A stretch of 64,000 bases of DNA from Micromonospora solifontis (GCF_003725545.1 NZ_RJLN01000027.1:1-64000), one strand, 5' to 3'. Shown: positions 51,859 through 60,918, counted from the first letter of the stretch. The notes: generated by a model from the letters alone, not told the origin. Made by a program: numbers and translations.

Positions 51859-53043
51859 GTGCGTATCGCAGTGGTCAACAACTTCTTCCCGCCCCGCGCG
51901 GGTGGCAGCTCGCACCTGTCCGAGTCCCTCGCCAAGGGCTACGCGGCGGCCGGGCACGAGGTGCTCGTGCTCACGGCCGCCTACCAGGACGCGCCGGCCG
52001 AGGAGGAGCGCGACGGTCTGCGGATCGTCCGGCTGCCCGCCTGGATGCTGCCGCAGACCCGGCTGGCGGTGAGCTTCGACATCTCCTTCACCACCCGGCC
52101 CAGCCTGCTGCGCCGGGTCCGCAAGCTGCTCGACGAATTCCGGCCGGACGTCATCCACCAGCACGGCCAGTTCTTCGACCTGACCTGGGCGACGTCGCTG
52201 TACGCGCGCAAGCGGCGCGTGCCCACCCTGCTCTCCATCCACACCCGGCTGGAGAACCCGCAGGCCCGGTACGCCAAGGTCTTCCGCGGTCTGGACGCCA
52301 CCATGGTCAAGCCGTTCATGCGGCGGTCCAAGCCCCGGCTGGTGGTCATGGACGTGCTCATGCAGGAGTACATCCAGCAGCGCTACGAGGGCGCGCACTC
52401 CGGGCTGGTGCCGATCCCGGTCGGCGTCGACCCGGAGTGGGTGACCGGCGGCAACGGCCAGCGGGTCCGCGAGCGGTACGGCCTGGGCGACTCCCCGGTG
52501 ATCCTGTCGGTCGGCCACGTCATCCCGCTGCGGGACCGGATCGCCCTCGTCGAGGCGCTGCCCGCGGTCCTCGCCGCGGTGCCGGACGCGAAGCTGCTGG
52601 TCGCCGGCCAGATCTACTACCCGGTCTTCCAGGAGCGCGCCAAGGCGCTCGGCGTCGAGCACGCGCTGGTCTGCGCGGGCAAGGTGCCCAAGAGCGAGAT
52701 CCCGGACCTGCTCGCCGCCGCCACCGTCGAGTCGCACGAGCAGGGCCTGGGGCTCGGCACGGCGACGCTGGAGGCGATGGCGGCGGGTGTCCCGGTGGTC
52801 GCGCCGGCCCGCGCGGACAACTTCCCCGGCATCGCCCTGCGGGACGGGGAGAACGTCCTGCTCTGCGCGCCGGGCGACGTCGACGGGCTGGCCGAGCGGC
52901 TGATCGCCGCCCTCACCGACCCGGTGGTGGCCAAGCAGATCGGCGTCAACGGGCAGGCCCTGATCCGCGAGCGGTTCAGCCTTCAGCGGGTCCTCGACCG
53001 GCACCTCGAGGTGCTCGGCGAACTGGCCGCCAGCCGGCGCTGA
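51859..53043 (+). CDS. Family 4 glycosyltransferase
   Basis: A 394-residue GT-B enzyme. RIAVVNNFFPPRAGGSSHLS is the N-terminal GT4 signature; VIHQHGQFFDLTWATSLYAR and VPIPVGVDPEWV are in the linker; PVILSVGHVIPLRDRIALVE starts the donor domain, and SHEQGLGLGTATLEAMAAGV carries the E-x7-E motif that contacts the nucleotide-sugar. It transfers a sugar with retention of configuration. GTG 51859 has AGGAG 7 bases upstream. Last gene of the operon; a strong terminator follows. Confidence 0.92.
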   Translation: MRIAVVNNFFPPRAGGSSHLSESLAKGYAAAGHEVLVLTAAYQDAPAEEERDGLRIVRLPAWMLPQTRLAVSFDISFTTRPSLLRRVRKLLDEFRPDVIHQHGQFFDLTWATSLYARKRRVPTLLSIHTRLENPQARYAKVFRGLDATMVKPFMRRSKPRLVVMDVLMQEYIQQRYEGAHSGLVPIPVGVDPEWVTGGNGQRVRERYGLGDSPVILSVGHVIPLRDRIALVEALPAVLAAVPDAKLLVAGQIYYPVFQERAKALGVEHALVCAGKVPKSEIPDLLAAATVESHEQGLGLGTATLEAMAAGVPVVAPARADNFPGIALRDGENVLLCAPGDVDGLAERLIAALTDPVVAKQIGVNGQALIRERFSLQRVLDRHLEVLGELAASRR

Positions 53044-53056
53044 CCCCAGTACCCGA

Positions 53057-53092
53057 CGAGGCCCCCCGACCCGGCCGGGTCGGGGGGCCTCG
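53057..53092. terminator. 18-bp perfect palindrome, bidirectional terminator
   Basis: 53057-53074 and 53075-53092 are exact reverse complements; the central CCGG-type bases form the loop. It starts 14 bases after the GT4 stop and ends 10 bases before the stop of the convergent membrane protein gene. Confidence 0.85.
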
Positions 53093-53101
53093 CTCGTTGC
53101 C

Positions 53102-54241
53102 TCAGTGCGCGACGGGTGCGCTCTCCGGCTGCTCGTTCCCGGCGCGCGGCGCCGGGGGCCGGGCCACCGCGACGGCCGGTTCGGCCGGCTCCGCCGCCGG
53201 CGTGGCGGTCTCGCCGGTGACCTGCCGGACCTGCCGGACCCCGGAGAGCGCGGCGATGCCGGCGCCCAACAGGTCCGCCACCGTGAAGATCAGCCGGGAG
53301 GCCAGCGCGATACCGGTGGCCGCGCCGACGCCGCCGGCGTCGGCGAGGAACGGCGCGAGGGCGGCGACCAGCACCGCCTCCCGGACACCCAGGCCGGAGG
53401 GGGACAGGAAGGCGAACATGCCGACCGTGATCGCGATGGCGAACGAGCCGATGCTGCGCAGCAGCCCGCCGACGCCCGGCGCCGCCTGGGCGTTGGCCAG
53501 CAGCCACAGGTGCACGCCGAACAGGGTGTAGCCGAGCGCGCTCCAACCGATCACCCGCAGCACGCCGGGCAGGGTGAGCCGGTGGTGCAGCGGCTCGCGG
53601 CGCAGCACCTTCAGGGTGAGCTGGATCAGCCGGGTGAGCACCGCCGGGATCGCGCAGATCAGCGCGATCGGGAAGAGGATCGCCACGATCCACAGGGCCA
53701 CCCGGACCGGCTCGGCGTACTCGGAGCCGTTCGCGGTGGTCGCGTCGAGCAGCGCGGGCAGGCTGAGCAGGCCCAGGCCGAGCGCGGCGACCACGCCGAG
53801 GCCGAGCGCCACCAGGGTGGACAGGAAGGCGCGGGCGCGCGGCAGGCCGGCACGCCGGCCCAGCTCCATCTGGAGCACGTACGCCCAGACGCTGCCGGGG
53901 ATGTACTTGCCGAGCTGGCCCACCATGCAGATGCGCAGGGCGGCCGGTACGGACACCCGGTGCTCCAGGTCGTCCGCGGCGGCCCGCCAGGCCATCGAGT
54001 TGGCGAACATGCCGGCCAGCACGGCCAGCACCGCCAGCACCACCGAGGGCCAGGCCAGGTGGAGCCAGGTCTCCCGGACGTCGGGCCACTGCTGCACGAC
54101 GCTCCAGACCATGCCCGCGGCGATCAGGGCGATCACCACGACGCGTACGGCGAGGGAGAGCCGGCCGGTCGACTTCGGGGTGGCGCCGGCCTGCCCGGCC
54201 GGGGGGTTCAGGTCGTCGACCTGCGTCGCGGTCTCTGCCAC
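53102..54241 (-). CDS. LPG-synthase-TM/AglD-like integral membrane protein
   Basis: A 379-residue protein with about eight helices. GMFANSMAWRAAADDLEHRV and ICMVGQLGKYIPGSVWAYVLQMELGRRAGLPRA contain the G-K-x-I/L-P-G-S motif of the lysylphosphatidylglycerol-synthase TM region (YbhN/AglD group). The later FLSPSGLGVREAVLVAALAP is the second family motif (PGGLGxxE-like). These proteins act as flippases or lipid-linked glycan helpers; no soluble lysyl transferase domain is attached. The C-terminus is a Pro/Ala-rich tail. A role in moving lipid-linked intermediates of the local polysaccharide is plausible. Confidence 0.82.
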   Translation of the reverse strand: MAETATQVDDLNPPAGQAGATPKSTGRLSLAVRVVVIALIAAGMVWSVVQQWPDVRETWLHLAWPSVVLAVLAVLAGMFANSMAWRAAADDLEHRVSVPAALRICMVGQLGKYIPGSVWAYVLQMELGRRAGLPRARAFLSTLVALGLGVVAALGLGLLSLPALLDATTANGSEYAEPVRVALWIVAILFPIALICAIPAVLTRLIQLTLKVLRREPLHHRLTLPGVLRVIGWSALGYTLFGVHLWLLANAQAAPGVGGLLRSIGSFAIAITVGMFAFLSPSGLGVREAVLVAALAPFLADAGGVGAATGIALASRLIFTVADLLGAGIAALSGVRQVRQVTGETATPAAEPAEPAVAVARPPAPRAGNEQPESAPVAH

Positions 54242-54458
54242 GGCCTTTTTGCCTCCGCGTCGCTTTTATCCGTTCGGATGGACTGGGACGAGCAAACGCC
54301 GAGGGTAGCGCAGCTTCCCGGCCGCCACGAATCCGCGCGGCCCGGCGAGTCGGCCGGCGAGCGTGGCGTAGCGCTCCCCGCGCCGGTCCAGGTGTGCCCC
54401 TCGTCTCGCACGCTGCTACCGTTCGCAGGCCCCCACCATCTCAAGGAGGAGAACTCCG

Positions 54459-55559
54459 GTGATCCCGATTTCCGTCGTCAAGCTCGACGAGGCGGCCGAA
54501 CGGTTGGCGGTCGAGGTGATCCGCTCGGGCGTGCTGGCGCAGGGCCCGATGGTGGCCCGGCTGGAGCGCGAGTTCGCCGATCTCGTCGGTGTCGAGCACG
54601 CGGTCGCGGTCAACAACGGCACCACCGCCCTCGTCGCCGCCCTGCAGGCGCTCGACCTCGAGCCCGGCGACGAGGTCGTCACCAGCCCCTTCACCTTCGT
54701 CGCGACGCTCAACGCGATCCTGGAGGCGGGCGCCACCGCACGCTTCGCGGACATCCGCGAGGAGGACTTCTGCGTCGACCCGCAGGCCCTCGCGGCCGCG
54801 GTCGGCCCGCGGACCAAGGTGCTGATGCCGGTCCACCTGTACGGGCAGCCGGCCGACATGGACGCCATCGTCCCGCTCGCCCAGCAGCACGACCTCGCGA
54901 TCGTCGAGGACACCGCACAGTCGCTCGGCGCGACCATCTCCGGTCGCGGCGCGGGCAGCTTCGGCCTGGGCACCTTCTCGCTCTACGCCACCAAGAACCT
55001 CACCACCGGTGAGGGCGGCATGATCACCACCAACGACGACGCACTGGCCGACAAGCTGCGGGTGCTGCGCAACCAGGGCATGCGGGCGCGCTACCAGTAC
55101 GAGATGGCCGGCCACAACTACCGCCTCACCGACCTGCAGGCGGCCCTGGGCATCCCGCAGCTCGCCGCGTACGGGGACAACGTCAAGCGGCGCAAGGACA
55201 ACGCCGCCCGCCTCTCCGCCGGCCTCGCCGACGTGCCGGGCCTGCGACTCCCCACCGAGCTGCCGGGCCGCTCGCACGTCTGGCACCAGTACACGCTGCT
55301 GGTCACCGACGAGGCGCCGGTCGACCGGGACGAGGTCATCAGCCGGCTCTCCGCGGCCGGCGTCGGCTGCGGCATCTACTACCCGAAGACCGTGTACGAC
55401 TACGAGTGCTACCGCGACCACCCGCGGGTGATCGCCGACCCGGCCCCGGTCACCGAGCGGGTCGTCCGGCAGTGCGTCTCCATCCCGGTGCACCACCACC
55501 TCACCGACAGCCAGGTGGACCAGGTGATCGAGGCCGTCCGGAAGGCGGTGGCCGCGTGA
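54459..55559 (+). CDS. Sugar aminotransferase, WbpE/DegT-like
   Basis: A 366-residue PLP enzyme. VVKLDEAAERLAVEVIRSG, VNNGTTALVAALQALDLEPG, FTFVATLNAILEAGATARF, VHLYGQPADMDAIV, IVEDTAQSLGA and FSLYATKNLTTGEGG (catalytic Lys about 179) are conserved. It is most like enzymes that aminate C3 of UDP-2-acetamido-3-keto-glucuronate (WbpE/WlbC), and it is directly coupled (GTGA) to a WbpB-like dehydrogenase gene. GTG 54459 follows AGGAGGAG. The glutamate amino donor yields 2-oxoglutarate. Confidence 0.88.
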   Translation: MIPISVVKLDEAAERLAVEVIRSGVLAQGPMVARLEREFADLVGVEHAVAVNNGTTALVAALQALDLEPGDEVVTSPFTFVATLNAILEAGATARFADIREEDFCVDPQALAAAVGPRTKVLMPVHLYGQPADMDAIVPLAQQHDLAIVEDTAQSLGATISGRGAGSFGLGTFSLYATKNLTTGEGGMITTNDDALADKLRVLRNQGMRARYQYEMAGHNYRLTDLQAALGIPQLAAYGDNVKRRKDNAARLSAGLADVPGLRLPTELPGRSHVWHQYTLLVTDEAPVDRDEVISRLSAAGVGCGIYYPKTVYDYECYRDHPRVIADPAPVTERVVRQCVSIPVHHHLTDSQVDQVIEAVRKAVAA

Positions 55560-56515
55560 CCGCCAAGCCGCGCCTCGCTCTCGTCGGCACCGGCTCGATG
55601 GGCTCGCTGCACGCGCGGGTCATCGCCGGCTCCGAGCGCGCCGAGCTGGCCAAGGTGATCGAGCCGCGCCGCGCCGTCGGCCAGCAGGTCGCCGAGCGGT
55701 ACGGCGCCGCCTGGGCGCCGGACCTGGCCGACCTGTCGGACGTCGACGCCGTGGTCATCGCCGCGCCGACCGAGATCCACCACGGCCTCGCCGGCCAGGT
55801 GCTCGACGCCGACAAGCCGCTGCTGATCGAGAAGCCGGTCTGCGGCAGCCTCGCCGAGTCCGAGGAGATCGTCGCGCTCTCCGAGAAGCGCGGCGTACCG
55901 CTGCTCTGCGGCTTGCTGGAGCGCTTCAACCCGGCGGTGCGCACGGCGCTCGCGCTGACGCACCAGCCGGTGCACCTGACCGCGACCCGGCACTCGCCGT
56001 ACGCGCCGCGGATCCGCACCGGCGTCGCCTGGGACCTGCTCATCCACGACGTGGACCTGGCCATCCAGGCGTTCCGTGGCGCCGAGCCGACCAGCGTGCA
56101 GGGCACCCTCGGCTACTTCCATCCGGACTCGGTCACCGGGGCCGAGGACGTGGCGGAGACGGTGCTGAACTTCGGCGACGGCGCCCTGGCCAACGTCTCG
56201 GCCAGCCGGATCGGCCAGCGCAAGGTGCGGACCCTGGTGATCAACGAGGTCGACCGGCTGATCGAGGCCGACCTGATCCGCAAGGACGTCACCATCTACC
56301 GGCACGTCTCCTCCGACGCCGCGACGCCCGACGGGCGGGGCTACCGGCAGCAGAGCATCATCGAGGTGCCCGAGCTGATCACCAACCAGGAGCCGCTCGC
56401 CGCCCAGCTCGACCACTTCCTGGACATCCTGGCCGGCACCGCCGACGCGGACGAGGAACGGCGCCGGATCCTGCCGGCGCACCGGGTGGTCGGCGCGCTC
56501 TTCGCCGGCCGCTGA
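55556..56515 (+). CDS. Gfo/Idh/MocA oxidoreductase, WbpB-like
   Basis: A 319-residue NAD(P)-dependent sugar dehydrogenase. RLALVGTGSMGSLHARVIAG is the Rossmann motif; DAVVIAAPTEIHHGLAGQVL and LLIEKPVCGSLAESEEIV contain the conserved EKP; AWDLLIHDVDLAIQAFRG has the active-site DxxxHD/H pattern. In the Wbp pathway this enzyme oxidises C3 of UDP-GlcNAcA before WbpE. The GTG start overlaps the aminotransferase stop, which strongly supports a joint step. WbpA (the 6-dehydrogenase) is not in this window. Confidence 0.85.
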   Translation: MTAKPRLALVGTGSMGSLHARVIAGSERAELAKVIEPRRAVGQQVAERYGAAWAPDLADLSDVDAVVIAAPTEIHHGLAGQVLDADKPLLIEKPVCGSLAESEEIVALSEKRGVPLLCGLLERFNPAVRTALALTHQPVHLTATRHSPYAPRIRTGVAWDLLIHDVDLAIQAFRGAEPTSVQGTLGYFHPDSVTGAEDVAETVLNFGDGALANVSASRIGQRKVRTLVINEVDRLIEADLIRKDVTIYRHVSSDAATPDGRGYRQQSIIEVPELITNQEPLAAQLDHFLDILAGTADADEERRRILPAHRVVGALFAGR

Positions 56516-56531
56516 GGCTGGCCTGATCGGA

Positions 56532-56564
56532 AACGGCCCCTGACCGGATCGGTCAGGGGCCGTT
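56532..56564. terminator. 14-bp perfect hairpin terminator
   Basis: AACGGCCCCTGACC (56532-56545) pairs perfectly with 56551-56564 around a 5-base loop, between the WbpB-like stop (56515) and the stop of the convergent membrane protein gene (56588). Confidence 0.85.
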
Positions 56565-56587
56565 CGCCGTCGGCGGGCTATCCGCCG

Positions 56588-58624
56588 TCAGCGGGTCCCG
56601 GGGCAGGCCCGCCCGGCGTCGGTGACCCGGTAGATGCGGATGCTGCCGATCTGGTGCACCAGCGCGATCTTGTTGCTGGCGGCGATCCGGTCCGACTCGT
56701 AGTGCTTGTCCCAGCCGCCCGGCATCCGCCGCTTGCCGGTCACCACGTAGCTGATGTTGAGCTGGCGCACCTCGCACCCGGCCGGCCGGGCGTCCCGGCT
56801 GTTCACCAGCCAGTTCCAGGCGTCCCACCGCCGCTCGTAGTTCTCGGTGGGCAGGCCCGGCAGCGGCGGGATGCCGAACAGCAGCGGCACGTCGTAGTCG
56901 GCGTAGGACCAGCTCATGAACTCGCGGTGCCGGTCGTACGCGACCACGCTGCCGGGCGGGGAGTTCTGCTGCAGCCAGCGGAACGCCTCCGGATACGACC
57001 GGCCCAGCGCGGTGCGGCTCTTCATCTCCTTCCGGATCGGGCGCCAGCTGTCCGGCACGGCGCCGAGGCCGAGCAGGGTCAGCACCACCAGGGTGGCGGC
57101 GACCGCTGCCGGCGCGGGGGAGGCGCGCAGCCTCCGGGCGCGGGCCGCCAGCAGGCTCACCAGCCAGGCGATGGCCAGCCCGAGCACCACCGCGCCGGCC
57201 ACCGTCAGCAGCCCGTAGACCGGGAAGATCATCGAGCGGACCCGTTCCCGGACGCCGTACCAGAGGCTGGACAACGTGTTCGCGGCCGGCGAGTCGGACG
57301 CCGAGGTCCAAAAACCGAGCAGGGTGAAGACCACCCCGGCGACCAGCCACGGCCGGGCCCAGCGCAGCGGGCGCAGCACCAGCGCGAGCAGCGACAGCAG
57401 CAGGCAGGGGATGACGATCCAGAGCCCGACCTGGATGCTCGGCACGGAGAGCTGGAAGTCGCGGCCGCCCACCTGGGGGAAGCCGAACAGGACGTAGCGC
57501 TGCGGGTCCGTGACCCAGTACTCCCAGGATTCGCCGTACCTGCCGACCAGCGGGGGCGGGTTGGACTCCCGTTCCCCGTTCGCGCCGAGCAGCACCCCGA
57601 GCAACGGCAGCAGCGGCACCAGCGCGGCCACGGCCATCGCGGCCAGGCCGGCGCCCAGCCGGCGCCAGACCGGCCGACCGGCCAGCGTCACCGCCATGCC
57701 CAGGGCGAGCACCCCGATGAAGAGCACGTCGTAGGTGTGGGTCATCACGATCCCGGCGGTGGCCAGGCCGGCCAGCAGGCCCATCCGTACCGGGTGGGCG
57801 CCGCGCAGCGCGAGGGCGATGAGCAGGGCGACCGCACCGGCCACGGCGGGCGCGGTCTGCTCGGTGATCCGCCCGGTCACCACCGAGAGCCACATCGGCC
57901 CGAGCACCGCCGGCGCGGCGGCGGCGCAGGCCGCCACGACCGGCCGGCCACCGAGCGCGCGCACCGCCGCGTACACGGCGGCGGCCAGGGCGACCGGGCC
58001 GAGGATGATCGACCAGGCGGTCATCACGGTGCTGACCCGACCGCCGGAGAGTTCGGCGGCCTGGGCCCAGGAGACGTTCGCCGCCAGCGGGTAGAACGAG
58101 CAGGAGACCGCGGGGTCGGTGGCCCCCGTGGTGCAGGCGGAGGAGATCAGCACGCTGCCGCTGTCCATGATCCGCCGGGTGAGGAATCCGTGGTTCATCG
58201 CGTCCCAGCCGGGCGGGGCGTTGAGCCGCCCCAGGATCAGCCAACCGAACGCCACGTTGACCAGCGCAGGCACGGTGACCCCCACCAGGTCCGCCCAGTG
58301 CGGCCGGACGGACGGCAGGCGCAGCCGGGCGCGCGGCCCGGGCCGGGTGCCGTCCTCCGCCGGCTGGACCAGCCCACGGGCGACCAGCCGGGACCCGAGC
58401 ACCGCCAGCCCGGCGAGGAGCAGTTCCGCGACGAGCACCGCCGACGCGCTGTCCGGCAGTCCGAGCTTCGGCAGCCACGACATGGCCAGGGTGGTCAGGC
58501 CGAGGGTGAGTGCGGGCGTCGCCGCCCAGGCCGCCCACCGGTAGCGCCCCGGCGGCAGGGCGAAGCCGAGCAGCGCGCCGGGCACGAGGGCGACGGCGAG
58601 CGCGATCAAGGTCGTCAAACCCAT
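56588..58624 (-). CDS. Large polytopic membrane protein, DUF6541-like paralogue
   Basis: A 678-residue protein with about 14 helices in residues 1-500 and a soluble C-terminal domain (about 520-678) that is probably outside. PGWDAMNHGFLTRRIMDSG is the acidic loop after a helix pair, comparable to EDNSRHLAAVEGI in the gene at 18609. The C-terminal domain has SYPEAFRWLQQNSPPGSVVA and SWSYADYDVPLLFGI. These features suggest a GT-C-like surface polymer transferase. ATG 58624 has AAGGA at 6 bases. The leader contains a very strong hairpin. Function is unproven. Confidence 0.75.
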   Translation of the reverse strand: MGLTTLIALAVALVPGALLGFALPPGRYRWAAWAATPALTLGLTTLAMSWLPKLGLPDSASAVLVAELLLAGLAVLGSRLVARGLVQPAEDGTRPGPRARLRLPSVRPHWADLVGVTVPALVNVAFGWLILGRLNAPPGWDAMNHGFLTRRIMDSGSVLISSACTTGATDPAVSCSFYPLAANVSWAQAAELSGGRVSTVMTAWSIILGPVALAAAVYAAVRALGGRPVVAACAAAAPAVLGPMWLSVVTGRITEQTAPAVAGAVALLIALALRGAHPVRMGLLAGLATAGIVMTHTYDVLFIGVLALGMAVTLAGRPVWRRLGAGLAAMAVAALVPLLPLLGVLLGANGERESNPPPLVGRYGESWEYWVTDPQRYVLFGFPQVGGRDFQLSVPSIQVGLWIVIPCLLLSLLALVLRPLRWARPWLVAGVVFTLLGFWTSASDSPAANTLSSLWYGVRERVRSMIFPVYGLLTVAGAVVLGLAIAWLVSLLAARARRLRASPAPAAVAATLVVLTLLGLGAVPDSWRPIRKEMKSRTALGRSYPEAFRWLQQNSPPGSVVAYDRHREFMSWSYADYDVPLLFGIPPLPGLPTENYERRWDAWNWLVNSRDARPAGCEVRQLNISYVVTGKRRMPGGWDKHYESDRIAASNKIALVHQIGSIRIYRVTDAGRACPGTR

Positions 58625-58686
58625 GGATCCTTTCGAGGGACGCCAGCTCTCCGGCGGCGGCCGGCGGGCCCGGGTCGAGGTGCGCG

Positions 58687-58726
58687 CGCCCACCAGGCCG
58701 CCTCTGCCGTGGCGGCCTGGTGGGCG
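58687..58726 (-). promoter_or_regulatory. 16-bp perfect hairpin in the leader of the 56588 gene
   Basis: 58687-58702 and 58711-58726 pair perfectly with an 8-base loop. It lies 63 bases before the ATG at 58624 and downstream of a TATACT -10 box at 58744-58739 (minus strand), so it would form in the 5' leader of the mRNA. This could be an attenuator, an mRNA-stability element or a palindromic repeat. No riboswitch class is recognised. Confidence 0.6.
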
Positions 58727-58738
58727 GACAGCCGGACC

Positions 58739-58744
58739 AGTATA
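58739..58744 (-). promoter_or_regulatory. -10 box TATACT for the membrane protein gene
   Basis: TATACT on the minus strand is close to the housekeeping -10 consensus. No TTGAC-like -35 lies 16-18 bases upstream. It implies a leader of roughly 108 bases to the ATG at 58624. The rest of the 474-bp gap (58745-59098) holds a TACGCT hexamer at 58895 that may serve the rightward TagF-like gene; no gene is supported there. Confidence 0.45.
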
Positions 58745-59098
58745 GGAATGCGACCTTGGCGCCGCCGGGGGCCGCCGCGCGGGAACAGGGGGGACCTGCG
58801 GCGGCGATCGGGTGGCCCGGACGAATGGGAGCAACAGCGTCAGATGGCGACACCCCAGTGATACCGGTGGCTTCCCTCACGTTAAGGTCACACCTACGCT
58901 GTGGCGGCTGCGGTTGGCATCAACGGGGCCTGGTGAGGGACGATGGTGGGGCGGCGCGCGTGCGGTGGGTCCGGTCTCGCGGCGACCTGCCGGCGGGTGC
59001 CTGTGCCGCTGACCCAGCCCTGCCCGAGGTGGCGGACCCGTGCCGGGACGAGCCGGCCCACGCCGGCCATGTTGTCGATCTCGTAGGGAGCGTACTCG

Positions 59099-60856
59099 TT
59101 GTTCGGCAAGTTGATGGGGCCGGCGGGCGTCGCCGCCCGGGGCGCGCTGGTGGTGCTGTGCTACCTGGTCACGCTGGTGGCCGGTGCGCTCGGCCAGCCC
59201 GCTGTCTTCGCCGTGGCCGGCACGCTCGCCGTGCTCGGCGAGTTCGCCATGATCCGGTGGTCGACGCCCTCCGAGGTGCTGCTGGAGAAGGTCGGCCTGA
59301 CCCGGTCCTACCGGCAGCTCACCCGCGACCTGGCGAGCGTGCTGCTGGTCGTCTCCGCGGTGCGCCCCGGGGCGGTGGCGGTCACCTGGCTGATGCTGCT
59401 GGTGGCCGCGGTCTGGGTGATCGCCATTCTCGCCGGTGCGCTGAACACGATGATCGACCGGCGTAACCCGGTCTCCGCGCTGGTCCGCAACATCGACCTC
59501 GGCCCGATGCGCGCCGCGCCGCGCCCGCCGTCCTGGGCCGCCGGCGTCGCCGGTGAGCGGCTGCCCTTCCTCAACGTCCTGCTGATCCCCGGCGCGGTCG
59601 TCGCGGCGGTCGCCGACCACATCGCGCCCGCGCTCGTCGCCGCCGGCGTCGCCACCCTGGTCACCGCGGTCGTCGGCCTGGTGGTCGGGGTGACCTGGCT
59701 GCGTGGCCGGGGCAGCGGCCAGCCCACCCTGCTGCCCGCGGTGCAGCGCTGGTTGGACCGCAACCGGCCCGAGGTGGCCCTCTACTTCGCCGGCCCGGCC
59801 AAGGACGTCTACCAGGCCAACATGTGGCTCGCCCCGATCGAGGCGCTGGAGCGGCCGGCGGTGGTGCTGATGCGCAGCCGGGAGGCCTTCCAGGAGTTGG
59901 CCGACACCCGGCTGCCGGTGATCTGCGTGCCCACCGCGGTGGACTTCCTGAACCTGGAGCTGGGCAGCGTCCGCGCCGCCCTCTACGCGGCCAACGTCGG
60001 CGCGAACATCCACCTGCTCCGTGAGCCCGGCATGAAGCACGTCTTCGTCGGTCACGGCGACAGCGACAAGCAGGCCAGCGTCAACCCGTACAGCAAGGTG
60101 TACGACGAGGTCTGGGTGGCCGGCCTGGCCGGGCGGGAGCGCTACGCCCGGGCCGGGGTCGGGGTCCGCGACGAGGACATCGTCGAGATCGGACGGCCGC
60201 AGCTCACCGGGGTGCACACGTTCGGCGCGGAGTCGGTCGACCGGCCGTTCACCGTGCTCTACGCCCCCACCTGGGAGGGCTGGCTGGACGACGACCCCTA
60301 CCACACCTCGCTGGTGGCGATGGGGCAGCGGATCGTCAAGGGCCTGCTGGAGAGCCACCCCGCGGTCCGGCTGATCTACAAGCCGCACCCGCTGACCGGC
60401 TCCCGGTCCAAGGAGGCCAAGGCCGTGCACGAGCGCCTGGTGGGGCTGATCCGGGCGGCCGGCGGTGACCCCGACGCGTCCTCACTGGACGGTCCCGGTC
60501 ACCGGGTGGTCACCGGGCGGACACCCGCGCTGTTCGACTGCTTCAACCAGACCGACCTGCTGATCAGCGACGTGTCCAGTGTGGTCTCCGACTTCGTGCA
60601 GAGCCAGCGCCCGTACGTGGTGGCCAACCCCAGCGGGTTGCCGGAGGACGAGTTCCGGCGCGAGTTCCCGACCTCGCGGGCGGCGTACCTGCTCTCCGCC
60701 GACTGCGGCGAGCTGGAGAAGATACTCGCCCTGACCCGGGCCGGTGACGACCCGATGACCGAGGCGCGGCGCGAGCTGAAGACGTACCTGCTCGGCCCGG
60801 ACGAGCCGAACTCGATGGAGCGGTTCCGGGCGGAGATCGCTCGACTCTGCGGCTGA
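59099..60856 (+). CDS. TagF-like polyol-phosphate transferase with membrane N-terminus, second copy
   Basis: A 585-residue paralogue of the protein at 41716. An N-terminal membrane part (about 1-200, five to six helices) precedes the CDP-glycerol glycerophosphotransferase domain: AALYAANVGANIHLLRE, GHGDSDKQASVNPYSKVYDE, VEIGRPQL, FTVLYAPTWEGW, YKPHPLTGSRSKEAK and LLISDVSSVVSDFVQSQRPYVV. It shares with its paralogue the unusual HGDSDK in place of the HGTPLK loop of many TagF proteins. TTG 59099 was chosen because AGGGAG lies 8 bases upstream. It probably extends or primes a second polyol-phosphate polymer. A hairpin terminator follows. Confidence 0.87.
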   Translation: MFGKLMGPAGVAARGALVVLCYLVTLVAGALGQPAVFAVAGTLAVLGEFAMIRWSTPSEVLLEKVGLTRSYRQLTRDLASVLLVVSAVRPGAVAVTWLMLLVAAVWVIAILAGALNTMIDRRNPVSALVRNIDLGPMRAAPRPPSWAAGVAGERLPFLNVLLIPGAVVAAVADHIAPALVAAGVATLVTAVVGLVVGVTWLRGRGSGQPTLLPAVQRWLDRNRPEVALYFAGPAKDVYQANMWLAPIEALERPAVVLMRSREAFQELADTRLPVICVPTAVDFLNLELGSVRAALYAANVGANIHLLREPGMKHVFVGHGDSDKQASVNPYSKVYDEVWVAGLAGRERYARAGVGVRDEDIVEIGRPQLTGVHTFGAESVDRPFTVLYAPTWEGWLDDDPYHTSLVAMGQRIVKGLLESHPAVRLIYKPHPLTGSRSKEAKAVHERLVGLIRAAGGDPDASSLDGPGHRVVTGRTPALFDCFNQTDLLISDVSSVVSDFVQSQRPYVVANPSGLPEDEFRREFPTSRAAYLLSADCGELEKILALTRAGDDPMTEARRELKTYLLGPDEPNSMERFRAEIARLCG

Positions 60857-60876
60857 ACCGCGCCGGGACGGGCCCG

Positions 60877-60905
60877 CGAACGGGGAGGCCGGCCCTCCCC
60901 GTTCG
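60877..60905. terminator. 12-bp perfect hairpin terminator
   Basis: CGAACGGGGAGG (60877-60888) pairs perfectly with 60894-60905 around CCGGC, between the TagF-like stop (60856) and the stop of the convergent acetyltransferase (60919). Confidence 0.8.
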
Positions 60906-60918
60906 TCGTGCGTGGGAC

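Noticed and set aside
58894..59109. 71-residue minus-strand frame beginning MPNNEYAPYEIDNMAGVG
   Set aside because: The start looks protein-like, but the second half turns into Pro/Arg/Ala-rich sequence, it overlaps the start of the TagF-like gene and no ribosome site or promoter was found. It is worth a conservation check only.
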